Part shown: piece by piece, positions 35,837 to 46,300 of the stretch | Layout: each line of letters begins with the position of its first letter | Position numbering within the stretch: position 1 is the first letter of the stretch | DNA from: Chlorobiota bacterium | Lineage (GTDB): Bacteria; Bacteroidota; Ignavibacteria; OLB7 | Direction of reading: 5' to 3' | NCBI GenBank assembly: GCA_028287785.1 | Contig: JAQBOZ010000037.1 | Coordinates: 1 to 64,000 of the forward strand | DNA: 64,000 nt | Made by a program: the position numbers and the translations under genes | The notes under the pieces: generated by a model | The model's database searches: none | What the model was told of the DNA's origin: nothing | Seen by the model: the letters and a program-made list of their open reading frames with translations, nothing else

Positions 35837-36874
35837 ATGATTCGGAATCCCCTTGCGGTCTCGCACCGTGGTGGCCGTATCGATGCGTTGCATTACGGCT
35901 CGATCGTGGTTACCACTTCCTCCGGCGACATCCTCTACTCGGTCAACGACCCTCACTTCCCCACCTATCTCCGTTCGTCGATCAAGATGATCCAGGCGAT
36001 TCCCGTGGTGACGAGCGGCGCCGCCGACCGGTTCGGGTTTACCGACGCGGAGCTCTCCATCTGCTGCGCCAGCCATGTGGGTGCTGACTATCATGTGGCG
36101 ACCGTGAGCGGGATACTTGAGAAGATCGGCCTGGGGGAGCCGTCGCTGGGCTGCGGCGCCCACGAGCCCGATAATCGCGCCGAGCGGAAGCGCCTGATCT
36201 GCTCCGACACACCACCATCGCAGCTTCACAACAACTGCTCCGGCAAACATGCCGGCATGCTGGCGGCATGCATCGCGATGGGATGGCCGGTGGAAAGTTA
36301 TCTGGAGATCGATCATCCCCTCCAAGGGATGATCCTCGACCTGATGTCGGAATATTCGGGCATCGCGCGGGAGAATATCGGCATCGGGATCGATGGCTGC
36401 TCGCTGCCGAACTTCTATATGCCGATCTCCGGCGCCGCCAGGCTGATCGCGCGCTTCATGGAGAACTCCGCCGATCCCGCCTCCCCCGACAGCCGGATTC
36501 TGAAGGCAGTCGTGGCGCGACCGGAGATGATCAACGAGAATGGAGGTTTCGATACCGAGTTGATCAGGGCGATGAAGGGGCGGGCGATTGCGAAGCGCGG
36601 GGCGATGGCGATGTACCTGGTGGGAGTCCGGAGCCAGCAGCACGGGCCGATCGGGATCGCGATCAAGCTGGAGGATGGGAACATGACGCCGATGCCGGTG
36701 GTGATGATGCAGGTGCTGGAATCGATCGGCGTCCTTTCGCCGGATGAGATTCAGGAGCTGGATGTCTTCCGCAGCCTCCATCTGAAGAACTGGCGCGGCA
36801 TCGATGTCGGAGAAGTCGGCGCTGATTTCGAGCTGTCGTCGTCAGTATCAGCACCGTCGTTGGGGGACGTGTAA
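35837..36874 (+). CDS. L-asparaginase II family (AnsA/R. etli type)
   Basis: 345 aa of the thermolabile Rhizobium-type asparaginase family rather than the E. coli AnsB fold. Landmarks: HRGGRIDALHYGSIVV, SIKMIQAIP, CASHVGADYH, LHNNCSGKHAGMLAAC and GIDGCSLPNFYMP. The last codons and stop (LGDV-stop) lie inside an inverted-repeat element (36858-36929), so the C-terminus may be element-derived. Confidence 0.85.
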   Translation: MIRNPLAVSHRGGRIDALHYGSIVVTTSSGDILYSVNDPHFPTYLRSSIKMIQAIPVVTSGAADRFGFTDAELSICCASHVGADYHVATVSGILEKIGLGEPSLGCGAHEPDNRAERKRLICSDTPPSQLHNNCSGKHAGMLAACIAMGWPVESYLEIDHPLQGMILDLMSEYSGIARENIGIGIDGCSLPNFYMPISGAARLIARFMENSADPASPDSRILKAVVARPEMINENGGFDTELIRAMKGRAIAKRGAMAMYLVGVRSQQHGPIGIAIKLEDGNMTPMPVVMMQVLESIGVLSPDEIQELDVFRSLHLKNWRGIDVGEVGADFELSSSVSAPSLGDV

Positions 36875-36929
36875 GGGGATATGTCGGGGGACGTTTGAAA
36901 CGTCCCCTTACAACGTCCCCCGACATATC
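36858..36929. repeat. Nested palindromic GTTTGAAAC element (copy 4)
   Basis: Outer arms GATATGTCGGGGGACGTT (36878-36895) and their exact complement (36912-36929) enclose, in overlapping fashion, an inner 21-nt palindrome (36887-36907) with the GTTTGAAAC core. A third segment (36858-36878) can pair with 36904-36924. The element begins inside asnA and ends before the convergent lipoprotein gene. Confidence 0.7.
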
Positions 36930-36943
36930 GTCTCGTCATATCG

Positions 36944-37351
36944 TCAGTTGTTGCTTGCCCCCTCCTGAATCCAGACCGCGATGCCATGCACCTGATTGGC
37001 GTTGACGACATTCACGAGAGGATAGGAATGCGGCAGCCGGCCGGCGACGATCTGCCAGAGAACGCTGCTGGCGGAGTCGCCCGGACGGACAAGCCCCGGG
37101 CTTCTGAAAAGATCTATATAGGAAGTAAGCTGCAGGTCCCCCGCCGCGTCGGCGGAGTTGTGGCAGCCGCCGTACGTGCAGCCCAGGTCGAAGAGCGGAA
37201 GCACATGCCTTCCGAAGCTGACGCTGGAGCCTGGGAAGACGACCTGCTGCGGCTGCGTTACGGTATCCTGGCCCGAGCAGGAAACCATGATTCCCGTTGC
37301 CAGCATCACTCCGAGCAGCGGCAGATAGAGGCGGGAGACTATCTTCATCAT
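36944..37351 (-). CDS. Lipoprotein with cytochrome c-like CxxxxCH motif
   Basis: 135 aa. Signal peptide with lipobox VSC-S near residue 25. The body begins HVLPLFDLGCTYGGCHNSA and continues with LQLTSYIDLFRS and PGDSASSVLW. This pattern is common to planctomycete-type cytochrome c domains (FxxxVxPIF...C..CH ... VxPGDpxxS). The Cys spacing is CxxxxCH rather than CxxCH, so heme attachment is uncertain. Confidence 0.6.
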   Translation of the reverse strand: MMKIVSRLYLPLLGVMLATGIMVSCSGQDTVTQPQQVVFPGSSVSFGRHVLPLFDLGCTYGGCHNSADAAGDLQLTSYIDLFRSPGLVRPGDSASSVLWQIVAGRLPHSYPLVNVVNANQVHGIAVWIQEGASNN

Positions 37352-37408
37352 ATCGTTAGAGCCCTTAACACTTCATGTCGGCGTTCCGGTTGAGACGCGG
37401 GAGTGCGC

Positions 37409-38215
37409 TCAATAACTTTCGCTCTCGTTCGGGAATGCCCCGTCGCGGATATCCTGAACGTACCGCTTCACCGCCTCGGTGGTCCGCTCGGCGAACGTCT
37501 CATAGCGTCGCACGAAGCGCGGGTTGAAGTCCAGCGTCAGCCCCAGCATGTCGGAGTAGACCAGGATCTGCCCGTCGCAGTGGGGGCCGGCGCCGATGCC
37601 GATGGTGGGGATCGTAAGCCGTTCGGTGATCTGGCGCGCAAGATCGGCCGGCACCTTCTCCAGCACAATGCCGAACGCCCCCGCCTCCTCCAGCGCCACG
37701 GCGTCGGTGATGATCTTCGCGGCCTCCTCCGGGTTGGTTCCCCTGGGCCTGTAGCCGCCGTACTGATGGATCGACTGCGGCTGAAGCCCAAGATGACCCA
37801 TCACCGGGATTCCGGCGGCGGTCATTCTGCGTACCCCCTCCGCCTGTTCAATGCCCCCCTCCAGCTTCACGGCGCTTGCGTCGGTTTCCTTCATGATCCG
37901 GCCGGCGTTCCTGAACGCCTCATCGGCGCGGACCTGGTAGGTCATGAAGGGCATATCGGCCACCACCATCGCCCGCTCCACGCCGCGCGTGACGGCAAGC
38001 GTATGATAGATGATCTCGTCCAGCGTCACCGGAAGCGTCGTCGATCTCCCCTGCACCACATTCGCCACCGAATCCCCCACCAGGATCACATCGATCCGCG
38101 CGCTGTCGAACAGCCGGGCCATCGTGGCGTCGTATGCGGTCAGCGCTGAAATGCGGATGCCGAGGCGCTTCATCTCCTGAAGGCTCCGCGTGGTAACTCG
38201 TTTGATCTCGCTCAT
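37409..38215 (-). CDS. panB: 3-methyl-2-oxobutanoate hydroxymethyltransferase
   Basis: First step of pantothenate synthesis (268 aa, standard length). Motifs: SALTAYDATMARLFDSA, ILVGDSVANVVQG (metal-binding Asp), VVADMPFMTYQ, GHLGLQPQSIHQYGGY, and the late GIGAGPHCDGQILV. The start overlaps no neighbour; the lipoate ligase follows upstream on the same strand with a 19-nt gap, so the two may be cotranscribed. Confidence 0.95.
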   Translation of the reverse strand: MSEIKRVTTRSLQEMKRLGIRISALTAYDATMARLFDSARIDVILVGDSVANVVQGRSTTLPVTLDEIIYHTLAVTRGVERAMVVADMPFMTYQVRADEAFRNAGRIMKETDASAVKLEGGIEQAEGVRRMTAAGIPVMGHLGLQPQSIHQYGGYRPRGTNPEEAAKIITDAVALEEAGAFGIVLEKVPADLARQITERLTIPTIGIGAGPHCDGQILVYSDMLGLTLDFNPRFVRRYETFAERTTEAVKRYVQDIRDGAFPNESESY

Positions 38216-38234
38216 GCTCGATGTTCCGGATTGC

Positions 38235-39053
38235 TCAGTCGGCCCGTTCGGGGACGAAGTGGCGTGAAGAGAAAGGTTCAGTGGGGAGGCCGTCGATCAC
38301 TGATTCGTGGGTCGATGCGCCGGTCATCCTGGCGCCGAAGGTTTCGGCGAAGCCCCGCACAAGCATCTCCGCGATCTCCCCGAACGGGGGAATCTCCCCG
38401 CCGATCATATCGCGAAGCGTCGCGGTTCGTTCCGCCAGCCGCGCTCGCAGAGCATCCCTGCGCGACTGCTCGATGGCCGGGTAGAGAAGGTCGATGATCT
38501 CCAGATGGGCATCTCCCAGCAGGAGCGAGCCATGCTGAAGCAGCACGCTCCCGTACCGTCGCTGCGCCGATCCCAGGAGCTTCCGCCCGCGCCATGTCAG
38601 CTCATTCAGTGCCGACGCGCTGAAGCAGCTTGCCGACTCCTCCTGCGTGTAATGCTCCCGGAAATCCGGCTGGCTTCTGCTGAACTCCAGATCGCGCGCG
38701 CCGGTCATCTCCAGGCCGCGGCTCAGCGCCCCGGTGATTCTGGCGTATGTCTCATGGATTCCCGCGCCGTTGCTCGGCATCGCCACCGCGTAGGTGATCT
38801 CCTCGGCATGGAACACCGCACGCCCGCCTGTGGGCCGCCGCACCAGGCCGTAGCCGCGATCGCGAAGCGCCCCCTCGTCGATCCCCTCGTCGCTCTGATT
38901 ATGGCCGAGCGAGAGGGTGTACGGGCTCCAGGAGTAGAGCCTCAGCCTCGGGATGCCGTCCCCGCCGCACGCCCCCGCCATCGCCTCATCCCGGCGCATG
39001 TTCTCCGTGCCGCTCAATCCCGGCTCGATGTTATACATCCACTGTGTGTTCAC
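38235..39053 (-). CDS. lplA: Lipoate-protein ligase A family protein
   Basis: 272 aa of the BPL/LplA/LipB fold. The lipoyl-AMP pocket motif RRPTGGRAVFH is present, followed by EITYAVAMP, and the lysine-containing GRKLLGSAQRRY fits the catalytic Lys region. It may attach salvaged lipoate or transfer octanoate (LipM-like); the sequence does not decide. Lies just upstream of panB. Confidence 0.82.
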   Translation of the reverse strand: MNTQWMYNIEPGLSGTENMRRDEAMAGACGGDGIPRLRLYSWSPYTLSLGHNQSDEGIDEGALRDRGYGLVRRPTGGRAVFHAEEITYAVAMPSNGAGIHETYARITGALSRGLEMTGARDLEFSRSQPDFREHYTQEESASCFSASALNELTWRGRKLLGSAQRRYGSVLLQHGSLLLGDAHLEIIDLLYPAIEQSRRDALRARLAERTATLRDMIGGEIPPFGEIAEMLVRGFAETFGARMTGASTHESVIDGLPTEPFSSRHFVPERAD

Positions 39054-39140
39054 GTCGTGAAGTTACCGCGATTGATGGAAGAATGGCAAAAGACCGCGCC
39101 GGAGGAGCCGGGGCCGGGCATGGGGTGCCGGAGCGTCTGT

Positions 39141-40232
39141 TTACGATTGCCTGATGATCCGCCTGCCGTCGCCGTCGAAGAAGTGGGCGCGGTCGGATGC
39201 GACGCGGAGAAAGATGGTATCGCTGTACCGGAGCGGATGATCGGGATGAATGGAGGCGACCCCGAGCCCCTTTTCGGTCGGGAAGTGGACGAATGTCTGA
39301 TTGCCGAGCGTTTCGACGATCTGCACCACCGAGGGGAAGCCGAGCGGATCGGATTCGCTGGTGATAAGGAGATGTTCCGGCCGGATGCCGATGGCAGTGG
39401 CGCGGTCCATCTCCGCCGGTATCCCCTCCAGGGGAAGCCTGACCCCGCCCGGCCCGTTTTCGACGAAGGCCACGCCGTCGGCGGAGCGCCGGAGCGCGCC
39501 GTCCAGGATATTCATTCCCGGCGTTCCGATAAAGCCTGCCACGAACCTGTTGACGGGGGCATTGTAGAGATCGAGCGGCGGGGCTATCTGCTGCACCTCT
39601 CCGCCGTTCATCACCACGATTCTATCTGCCATGGTCATCGCCTCCACCTGATCGTGCGTGACGTAGATCGATGTGGCGAACAGCTCGTGATGGAGCTTCT
39701 GAAGCTCCGCCCTGGTCTGCGTTCTGAGCTTCGCGTCCAGGTTCGACAGGGGTTCGTCGAACAGGAAGAGCTTGGGGTTGCGGACGATGGCGCGCCCCAG
39801 TGCAACGCGCTGGCGCTGGCCGCCGGAGAGGGCCTTCGGCTTTCGGTCCAGCAGCGGCTCAAGCTCCAGAAGCCGGGCCACATCGGTTATCCGTCTGCGA
39901 AGCTCTTCTTTCTCCGTCTTCCGCATTTTGAGGGCGAACTCCAGGTTCTCCCGGACGGTCATATGGGGATAGAGCGCATAATTCTGGAAGACCATCGCGA
40001 TATCCCGATCCTTTGGATGGACATCGTTGACCACCCGATCGCCGATGCTGATCTCCCCCTCGCTGATCGTTTCCAGCCCCGCGATCATCCTGAGCGTTGT
40101 CGATTTGCCGCAGCCGGAGGGGCCGACGATGACGAGGAATTCCCCGTCCGGAAGATCGAACGAGACATCGCGAACGGCGACGGTGCCGTCGTCGTAGCGT
40201 TTGGTGACGTTATGAAGGGAGACATTTGCCAT
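39141..40232 (-). CDS. ugpC: ABC transporter ATPase, UgpC/MalK family
   Basis: 363 aa. Walker [11 protein letters not shown], signature [14 protein letters not shown], Walker [18 protein letters not shown], plus a ~120-residue C-terminal TOBE/MalK regulatory domain with IGIRPEHL. Energises sugar or glycerol-phosphate uptake. No permease or binding protein is seen beside it, so it is probably a shared ATPase. The start at 40232 ([13 protein letters not shown]) is the family N-terminus. Confidence 0.88.
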   Translation of the reverse strand: MANVSLHNVTKRYDDGTVAVRDVSFDLPDGEFLVIVGPSGCGKSTTLRMIAGLETISEGEISIGDRVVNDVHPKDRDIAMVFQNYALYPHMTVRENLEFALKMRKTEKEELRRRITDVARLLELEPLLDRKPKALSGGQRQRVALGRAIVRNPKLFLFDEPLSNLDAKLRTQTRAELQKLHHELFATSIYVTHDQVEAMTMADRIVVMNGGEVQQIAPPLDLYNAPVNRFVAGFIGTPGMNILDGALRRSADGVAFVENGPGGVRLPLEGIPAEMDRATAIGIRPEHLLITSESDPLGFPSVVQIVETLGNQTFVHFPTEKGLGVASIHPDHPLRYSDTIFLRVASDRAHFFDGDGRRIIRQS

Positions 40233-40378
40233 GCGGGCAATATAGCGAGGAGTTTCGGGGCGGTTCAAATGGTGAGTGGCGCGGAGGCGGCTGAAACATG
40301 CCGGAGATGCGCCGGAATCCGGGGCGAGGACGTTGTCCGTCCAATCGCCCCGGATGGGCTGCAATGTGTTCGAGGTCC

Positions 40379-40392
40379 CCCGCCTGGGCGGG
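40379..40392. repeat. CCCGCC-TG-GGCGGG palindrome
   Basis: Perfect 6-bp stem directly abutting the stop of the HNH gene. Complementary form of the 9276-9291 palindrome. Confidence 0.5.
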
Positions 40393-41004
40393 TCAGTTCA
40401 TGAACAGATACGGCTCCCATTCCCGCTCCACCGTCCCCACCACGTTCTGAATGAACGTCACGTGATTGGGGCGGAACGGTTTTACGCGGAGCTTCATGTT
40501 CGCTTCATCCGGCGTCCGGCTCCCCTTGCGGTTGTTGCATCGGACGCATGCGCAGACCAGATTTTCCCATGTATCGCCGCCGCTGCGCGATTTCGGGATG
40601 ATATGATCCACCGTCAGCGGCGGGGTAGTCTTGCCGCAGTAGACGCAGCGGTGACTATCGCGTCGCAGGATATTCTTTCTCGTCAGCTCGACCTTCTTGT
40701 ATGGCATGTGGATGTACAGGGACAGCCGGACCACACTTGGATAGGGATAGGCGCTCCGCACGGTGCGGATGGCCCGGTTCGGACGCGACGCAACCATCTC
40801 CGCCTTGCCAAGCCAGAGAAGCACGATCGCCTTCTGGACATTGCAGACGCACAGCGGCTCGTAATTCTGATTGAGGATCAGGACCTTGCCGCTGAGCGTC
40901 GGGCTACTAGCCCCGGCAGGGGCGTCGTCGGGTATGGGACTGAACGTTGCGAATGGAAGCCTCCTTGCGAGCCGGATACGCCGCTCGCTGCATGCGTGGA
41001 ACAA
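40393..41004 (-). CDS. HNH endonuclease domain protein
   Basis: Up to 203 aa. HNH fold with zinc Cys pairs: [11 protein letters not shown], then [21 protein letters not shown] and [13 protein letters not shown]. Before it comes the [11 protein letters not shown] and [12 protein letters not shown] region typical of stand-alone HNH proteins in Bacteroidota. The start is uncertain: the frame opens with a TTG and no ATG exists before residue ~70, although the family N-terminus (near KVLILN) should be close to residue 40. Role unknown; often housekeeping. Confidence 0.75.
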   Translation of the reverse strand: MFHACSERRIRLARRLPFATFSPIPDDAPAGASSPTLSGKVLILNQNYEPLCVCNVQKAIVLLWLGKAEMVASRPNRAIRTVRSAYPYPSVVRLSLYIHMPYKKVELTRKNILRRDSHRCVYCGKTTPPLTVDHIIPKSRSGGDTWENLVCACVRCNNRKGSRTPDEANMKLRVKPFRPNHVTFIQNVVGTVEREWEPYLFMN

Positions 41005-41179
41005 AAACTGAAGCTACATCATCGTCGGAGTAATGTCAAGGTCCGTGCCATCTGCCGTCATGGACAGACTGTTGAACAACATCATCCGCGGTGCCGGCCT
41101 TCACATTCGGCCACCCTGCATCCGATCGCTGCTGAACAGTCCGGCAGGTCCCGCAATGGGAGTGATCCCGGCGTTCCGA

Positions 41180-42283
41180 TCACTCCGCCGCCACCAGGGC
41201 GCCGTGCTTCTCTTCGAGCTTCTGAAAGAGCGTATCGAACGATTTCTCGAACTTCGAAACCCCCTCGGCAATCAGCTTCTTCATCACCGCGTCGATATCG
41301 ATGCCAACGTCCGCCAGCTTCCTCATCGCCTCCCTTGCCTCGTCCACTCCCTCCTCGATCGTCGCGCGGACCACTGCGTGGTCCATGATCGCGGCCAGCG
41401 TTTCCGGCGGCACGGTGTTCACCGTCATGGGGCCGATCAGGTTGTCCACATAGAGCAGATCGGGATAGTTCGGGTTCTTGGATGATGTGCTGGCCCAGAG
41501 CGGCCGCTGCGGATGCGCTCCCCGCTCCGCCAGCTTCTCCCAGCGTTCGCCGCTGAAGGTTCGCTTGAATTCCTCGTAGACCAGCTTCGAGTTGGCGAGG
41601 CCGGCCTTGCCGCGAAGCGCCAGCGCGTCGGGTGTTCCGATGGCTCCCAGCATCTCATCGATCATGGTATCGATACGGCTGACGAAGACGCTCGCCACGG
41701 AGTTGATCCCGTTGATTTCGCCGCCGTTTGCCACGCGATCCTCCAGCCCGTTCAGATATGCCCCGGCAACCGCGCGATACTGTTCGAGCGAGAACATCAG
41801 GGTGATATTGACATTGATCCCCTCGGAGATGCACTGGCGCACGGCCGGTATCCCCTCGGGGGTCGCGGGGATCTTGATCATCACATTGGGCCGGCCCACC
41901 TCCTTCCAGAGCGAGCGCGCCTCGGCGATCGTCTCCTCCGTTTTGGCGGCGAGCTTCGGGTTCACCTCGATCGAGATAAAGCCGTCGGTTCCATTGGAGT
42001 TGTCATACACCGTGCGCATCACATCGCAGGCGTTCCGGATATCGGTGATAAAGATCCGCGTGGCGATCTCCGCGATGGAAGGTCCCGCGCCGATCTCGCG
42101 AATCTGTTCATCGTAGGCGTTCCCTCCGGCAATCGCCTTCTCGAAGATCGTCGGGTTGGAGGTCATGCCTCGTAGCCCCTGGTCCACAAGCCGCTTCATT
42201 TCTCCGCTGGAGATGAAATCGCGACTGATGAAATCGTACCAGATCGACTGGCCCTGTTCGAGAAGCGCATGGAGTGGGTTCAT
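41180..42283 (-). CDS. tal: Transaldolase
   Basis: Pentose-phosphate C3 transfer (367 aa, the long transaldolase type). Landmarks: GLRGMTSNPTIFEKAI, FISIEVNPKLA, Schiff-base Lys in NVMIKIPATPEG, and VNITLMFSLEQY. The start at 42283 (MNPLHALL) is the family N-terminus. Monocistronic as far as visible; ~1 kb without genes lies upstream. Confidence 0.93.
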   Translation of the reverse strand: MNPLHALLEQGQSIWYDFISRDFISSGEMKRLVDQGLRGMTSNPTIFEKAIAGGNAYDEQIREIGAGPSIAEIATRIFITDIRNACDVMRTVYDNSNGTDGFISIEVNPKLAAKTEETIAEARSLWKEVGRPNVMIKIPATPEGIPAVRQCISEGINVNITLMFSLEQYRAVAGAYLNGLEDRVANGGEINGINSVASVFVSRIDTMIDEMLGAIGTPDALALRGKAGLANSKLVYEEFKRTFSGERWEKLAERGAHPQRPLWASTSSKNPNYPDLLYVDNLIGPMTVNTVPPETLAAIMDHAVVRATIEEGVDEAREAMRKLADVGIDIDAVMKKLIAEGVSKFEKSFDTLFQKLEEKHGALVAAE

Positions 42284-43337
42284 GACCGCGGTTGGATATG
42301 TTGTTGTAAAAAGAATGTTGATCGCGGGGAGGACGGCGTTTGCCGGTGATTGCCTGCGAACGGTCCCTGAGGATGGCTCTCCTCCGGCACCCCCGAGGGA
42401 ATCATCCATGACGATAACGAAAATATGGAAGGGAATCTTTCCCTCAACGAAATTATCCACATTTAGCATGGCGTGCGTCTGCGGGCGCCGATAAAGCATT
42501 TGGTGCGATGGGGGGTATTGTCTTATACTGTATGCTGTATCCGTATCTCGATACCATATCGATATCGAATATCGAATACGGAACATCTGCCATCTGCGTG
42601 CTCCCCGCGAGCATTCATATCCCCCGGATCGGCATCGATGCGCGCGCCGCGCCGTGATCACGGTTGGAATATTCGAGCCTGGCGGCACCCGCACTGGAAC
42701 CTGGCGGAAGGGGCCTCCCCTGCCCCGGTGACAACAGCGCCGGCCCTCCCGCGGCCTCTATACCGGCGATCTCCCCCGAACATCCAGAACATGGGTTACG
42801 ATCAACCATGCGGCCTCGATCGAGGCTGCCGGGATCGTCGTCGCTCCGCTTCACGATGGTGAAGGTTGACACATCGGTATAGCGTGCGTCGATTTTGGTT
42901 GTGACGGCGGGATGGCGGATTCCGCCGTGAGAGCAGCCCTTTTCCGGGACGGCGATGAGGATCGGCTCGCCGACAAAACCTGGGTAAAATGTTCGATTTT
43001 CGGCTGGATTCGCGCTGATTTGGACTTTCTTTAAAAAAAAACCGATAGCGCTAACAAAACATCATCTTGGTGTGTTAGAGGCCAGAGAGCAGGACGGGGA
43101 AGAGCGTGTTGAAGAAAAAACCTTTGCTTTTCTGATGTATTTTGGCGATTCTCGCGGTCTTGCATTCGCAATCCTCCCAGACTCGAAACGATCGAATTCA
43201 CGAATGGATCTGTTGAAGATGGATATTCCCGTCTATCGGGACGGGCTTTTGACAGCTCCAGTAGGACTGACCTCAACAAGATTTCTGTATCAATACATTC
43301 CATCTAACCTTTAACTCACTTTACAGGAGTGCAGCTA
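42284..43337. other. Gene-poor region between transaldolase and the T9SS surface protein
   Basis: No supported gene on either strand. It contains an imperfect hairpin at 42541-42581 (arms CCGTAT..CGATA and TATCG.ATACGG) in an A/T-rich patch. It also contains a TAGCGCTA palindrome near 43047 and a TTGACA at 43250-43255. The promoter of the large surface-protein gene should lie near the right end. Confidence 0.4.
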
Positions 43338-46300
43338 ATGCGAAGGGTTCTTGTACTTCTATGCGCCGTTGCGTTCTCCTTGCCTGTCGCGAAATTGTTC
43401 GCGCAGGGCGAGGCGGAAAGCAAGGGTGACGACAAGGAAGTGCTTCGTCAGAGTGTTGACAGTCGCGGCTCGTTTCCGGGCGGCCCGCTGGCTAAGGCTC
43501 CACTTGCGACGGGGTACTATATTGTCGACAATGATGCTCCAGCGGTAGGTCCCCCCTGGGTCCCGACCTGGCAGTTCATCGATACGACTGGCTCCGAAGC
43601 CCAGTTCTGGCATCGCGTCGTTTCCGGTCCCAACCAGCGTAACGCCTCTTTCTGGACTCGTCCGGGAAGCAGCGGTTACGAGTATTTCCGTAACCCTAAC
43701 CAGGTGTCGACGGGACCGAACAACACGATCATCACCGACTCGACCGACAACGCGTTTGCCGGACCGATCGCAATCGGATTTCCGTTCTACTTCTACGGCC
43801 GGAAATACGACAGCTTCTATGTCTCCACCAACGGCCTGGTTGCTCTGACCAACCGTCGTTATCAGTATGATGAGTCGGGCCGCCGTGTCGATTACGAACC
43901 GGTGTTCGACGATACCCGTCCGAAGACCGGCAACCCGCTGACCGACCCGACGCCGGACGATTTCGGCTACAGCCAGGTCGCGCTTGGCGGCTCTTCGCGC
44001 ACCAGCGGCATCCTCAACCCGAACAACGCGAAATTCACGACCGCCAATACCGGCCGGCCGTTGATCGCGGCGCTCTGGGATGATACCGAGCTTTCACAGT
44101 TCGATCCGATCGGGTTCCGTCCCGACGATTTCGGCAAGGTGTACTGGCGTCGCGACACGCTTGGCAACAAGCTGTTGATCTACTATGTAAATCAGACGAT
44201 GATCGGCGTGAAGAACATTCCGCTGCTTCTCCGTCAGAACGGCGTTATCCAGCGTGATATCCGCGCCAACTATCAGGTGGTGCTGGATCGTATCGACAGC
44301 ACCGTCCAGATCAACTACGTGCAGTTCAGCGGTGTCTACAAGGACGCCCAGTCGCAGGTTATCAACGTTCAGTCGCAGGCGATGTATCGCGCCAACTCGA
44401 CGATCGGCGTTTGCAGCTACGACGGTGAGTTCACCAACTACCTGACCGACGGCGAGCCTCCGGGCACCGGCGCGGTGTATGTCAACGGCAGCACCGCTAC
44501 CCCGCACAACTCTCTCGCCATTCGCTTCAAGCAGTGGAAGAACGTCGTGCGCGTCAACAGCGTCTCATTCCAGGTTCCGAGCCGCTTCACGCCGGGACAG
44601 TATGTGGATCTGCCGGCGGGCCAGCTCGTGGACAACTACGAGATCCTTCTCGGCAACTCGCTGCTCGGCGTTATCCGCCCGGTAGGTATCGTTCAGAACG
44701 TGAGCGACTCGATCGGACCGGTGAACAAGACCCCGCAGCCGATCCGTTTCACCGTGGTCTTCCGCATCCGCGACCTGATCAACGTTACCAATCCTCCGGT
44801 CTACCAGCGCACGGCGGTCACCGATTCGCTCTGGTCGATCCGCGACAACACCAACTTCCCGGCAACGGCACGCAAGAATCTTGATACGATCAAATTCGAT
44901 CCGTATATCACGAACGCGAACGTTCCTCGCCAGGTCGGCCGTTTCCGCGCCGAGGTTATTGCTCTGGATCAGAGCCCGGATGGCGCGAACTTCGCCCAGT
45001 CGTGGCCGTTCGATGACACCACGGGTATCCGCATGTTCGGCATCCGCCGTCTCGAGGCTCCGTTTATCGACGCTTTCTCCGAGTACGATTACTCCCCTGA
45101 GGACGGTATCATCCCGTCGGTTCAGAAGTGGGTATCGATCGGCGCCCAGGTGGTCGATGGCGATGCTCGCACGTTCAATCCTCCTCCTCCGAGAGGGACG
45201 TTTGGCACGCGCAACCTGAACTCGCCCGTGCTTCTGCTCGATCGCAAGGACAACTTCCAGAGCTTCTATCTGAATGATGCTCCCGGAGCGCTTTGCGGTG
45301 ATACGATTATCTCGTTCCCGATCAACCTGAGCCAGCTTGTCAACCGTCCGGTTCTGCTCCTTTCCTACGAGCGTTCCGGCAAGCAGGGAAGCAACGGCAA
45401 CTATGATCGTGGCTTTGCCGACAACCAGCGTGTTGGTCCGGAGAACGCGGTGTACACCACGTCGAAGGATCAGCTCTATCAGGCTGCCGACAAGATGTAC
45501 GTCGAGTTCGCCGAGCCCAGCCCGAACGGAATCGACAACATCGTCAACATCTTCGATATCTCGAGCTGGCGTTATGCGCCGTTCAACGACAGGGGTGCCA
45601 GCATCAACTGGGGCACCAGCTCACCGCGCTGGGGTGTCTTCGGCGGCGGCGGTGGTTCGGGTTCCGATACCACCGGCAAGATCATCGTTGACGAGTTCGA
45701 TGCAGGTAAGGACTTTGAGTTCTATCGCGCCTTCATTCCGATCCCGGCTCGCTGGTCGAAGGTTGCTCCGGGCAACAAGACCTTCCGTTTCCGTATCCGT
45801 CTCGAAGTAAAGAGCGATCGTAACCCGGTCGGTTCGCCTTCGGATGATGATGATCAGTTCTACGTGGACAACGTGATGCTCATCGAGCCGGTCAAGCCGG
45901 AAGTTGAAGTCACCGCCGTCCGTGTCGACTGGCCGTACACGCAGGCTCCTGCCTCGCAGGCTCGCGCCATCCCGATCTCGGTGAAGGTCGGCAACAACGG
46001 CACGACCGCCGCCACCACCTTTGGTGTGGCGATGTACGTGACCCGCGATCCGAACACCCAGCCTCCGGGCCGGTACAACTACTATCGCTACAAGTCGATC
46101 ATCTCGATCCCTGCCGGAAAGGACTACGTCGAGTCGTTCCCGTCATGGAATGCTCAGGAGTGTGGGTCGGATATTACTCCGGATACCCTCAACCCGATCA
46201 CGTCAACCAACTACATCATCGGCGCTCGCATCATGCCGCAGGACTTCGATTCCTACAATGCGAACGACGAGAGCTATACGAAGTTCAAGCTGACCCTCGG

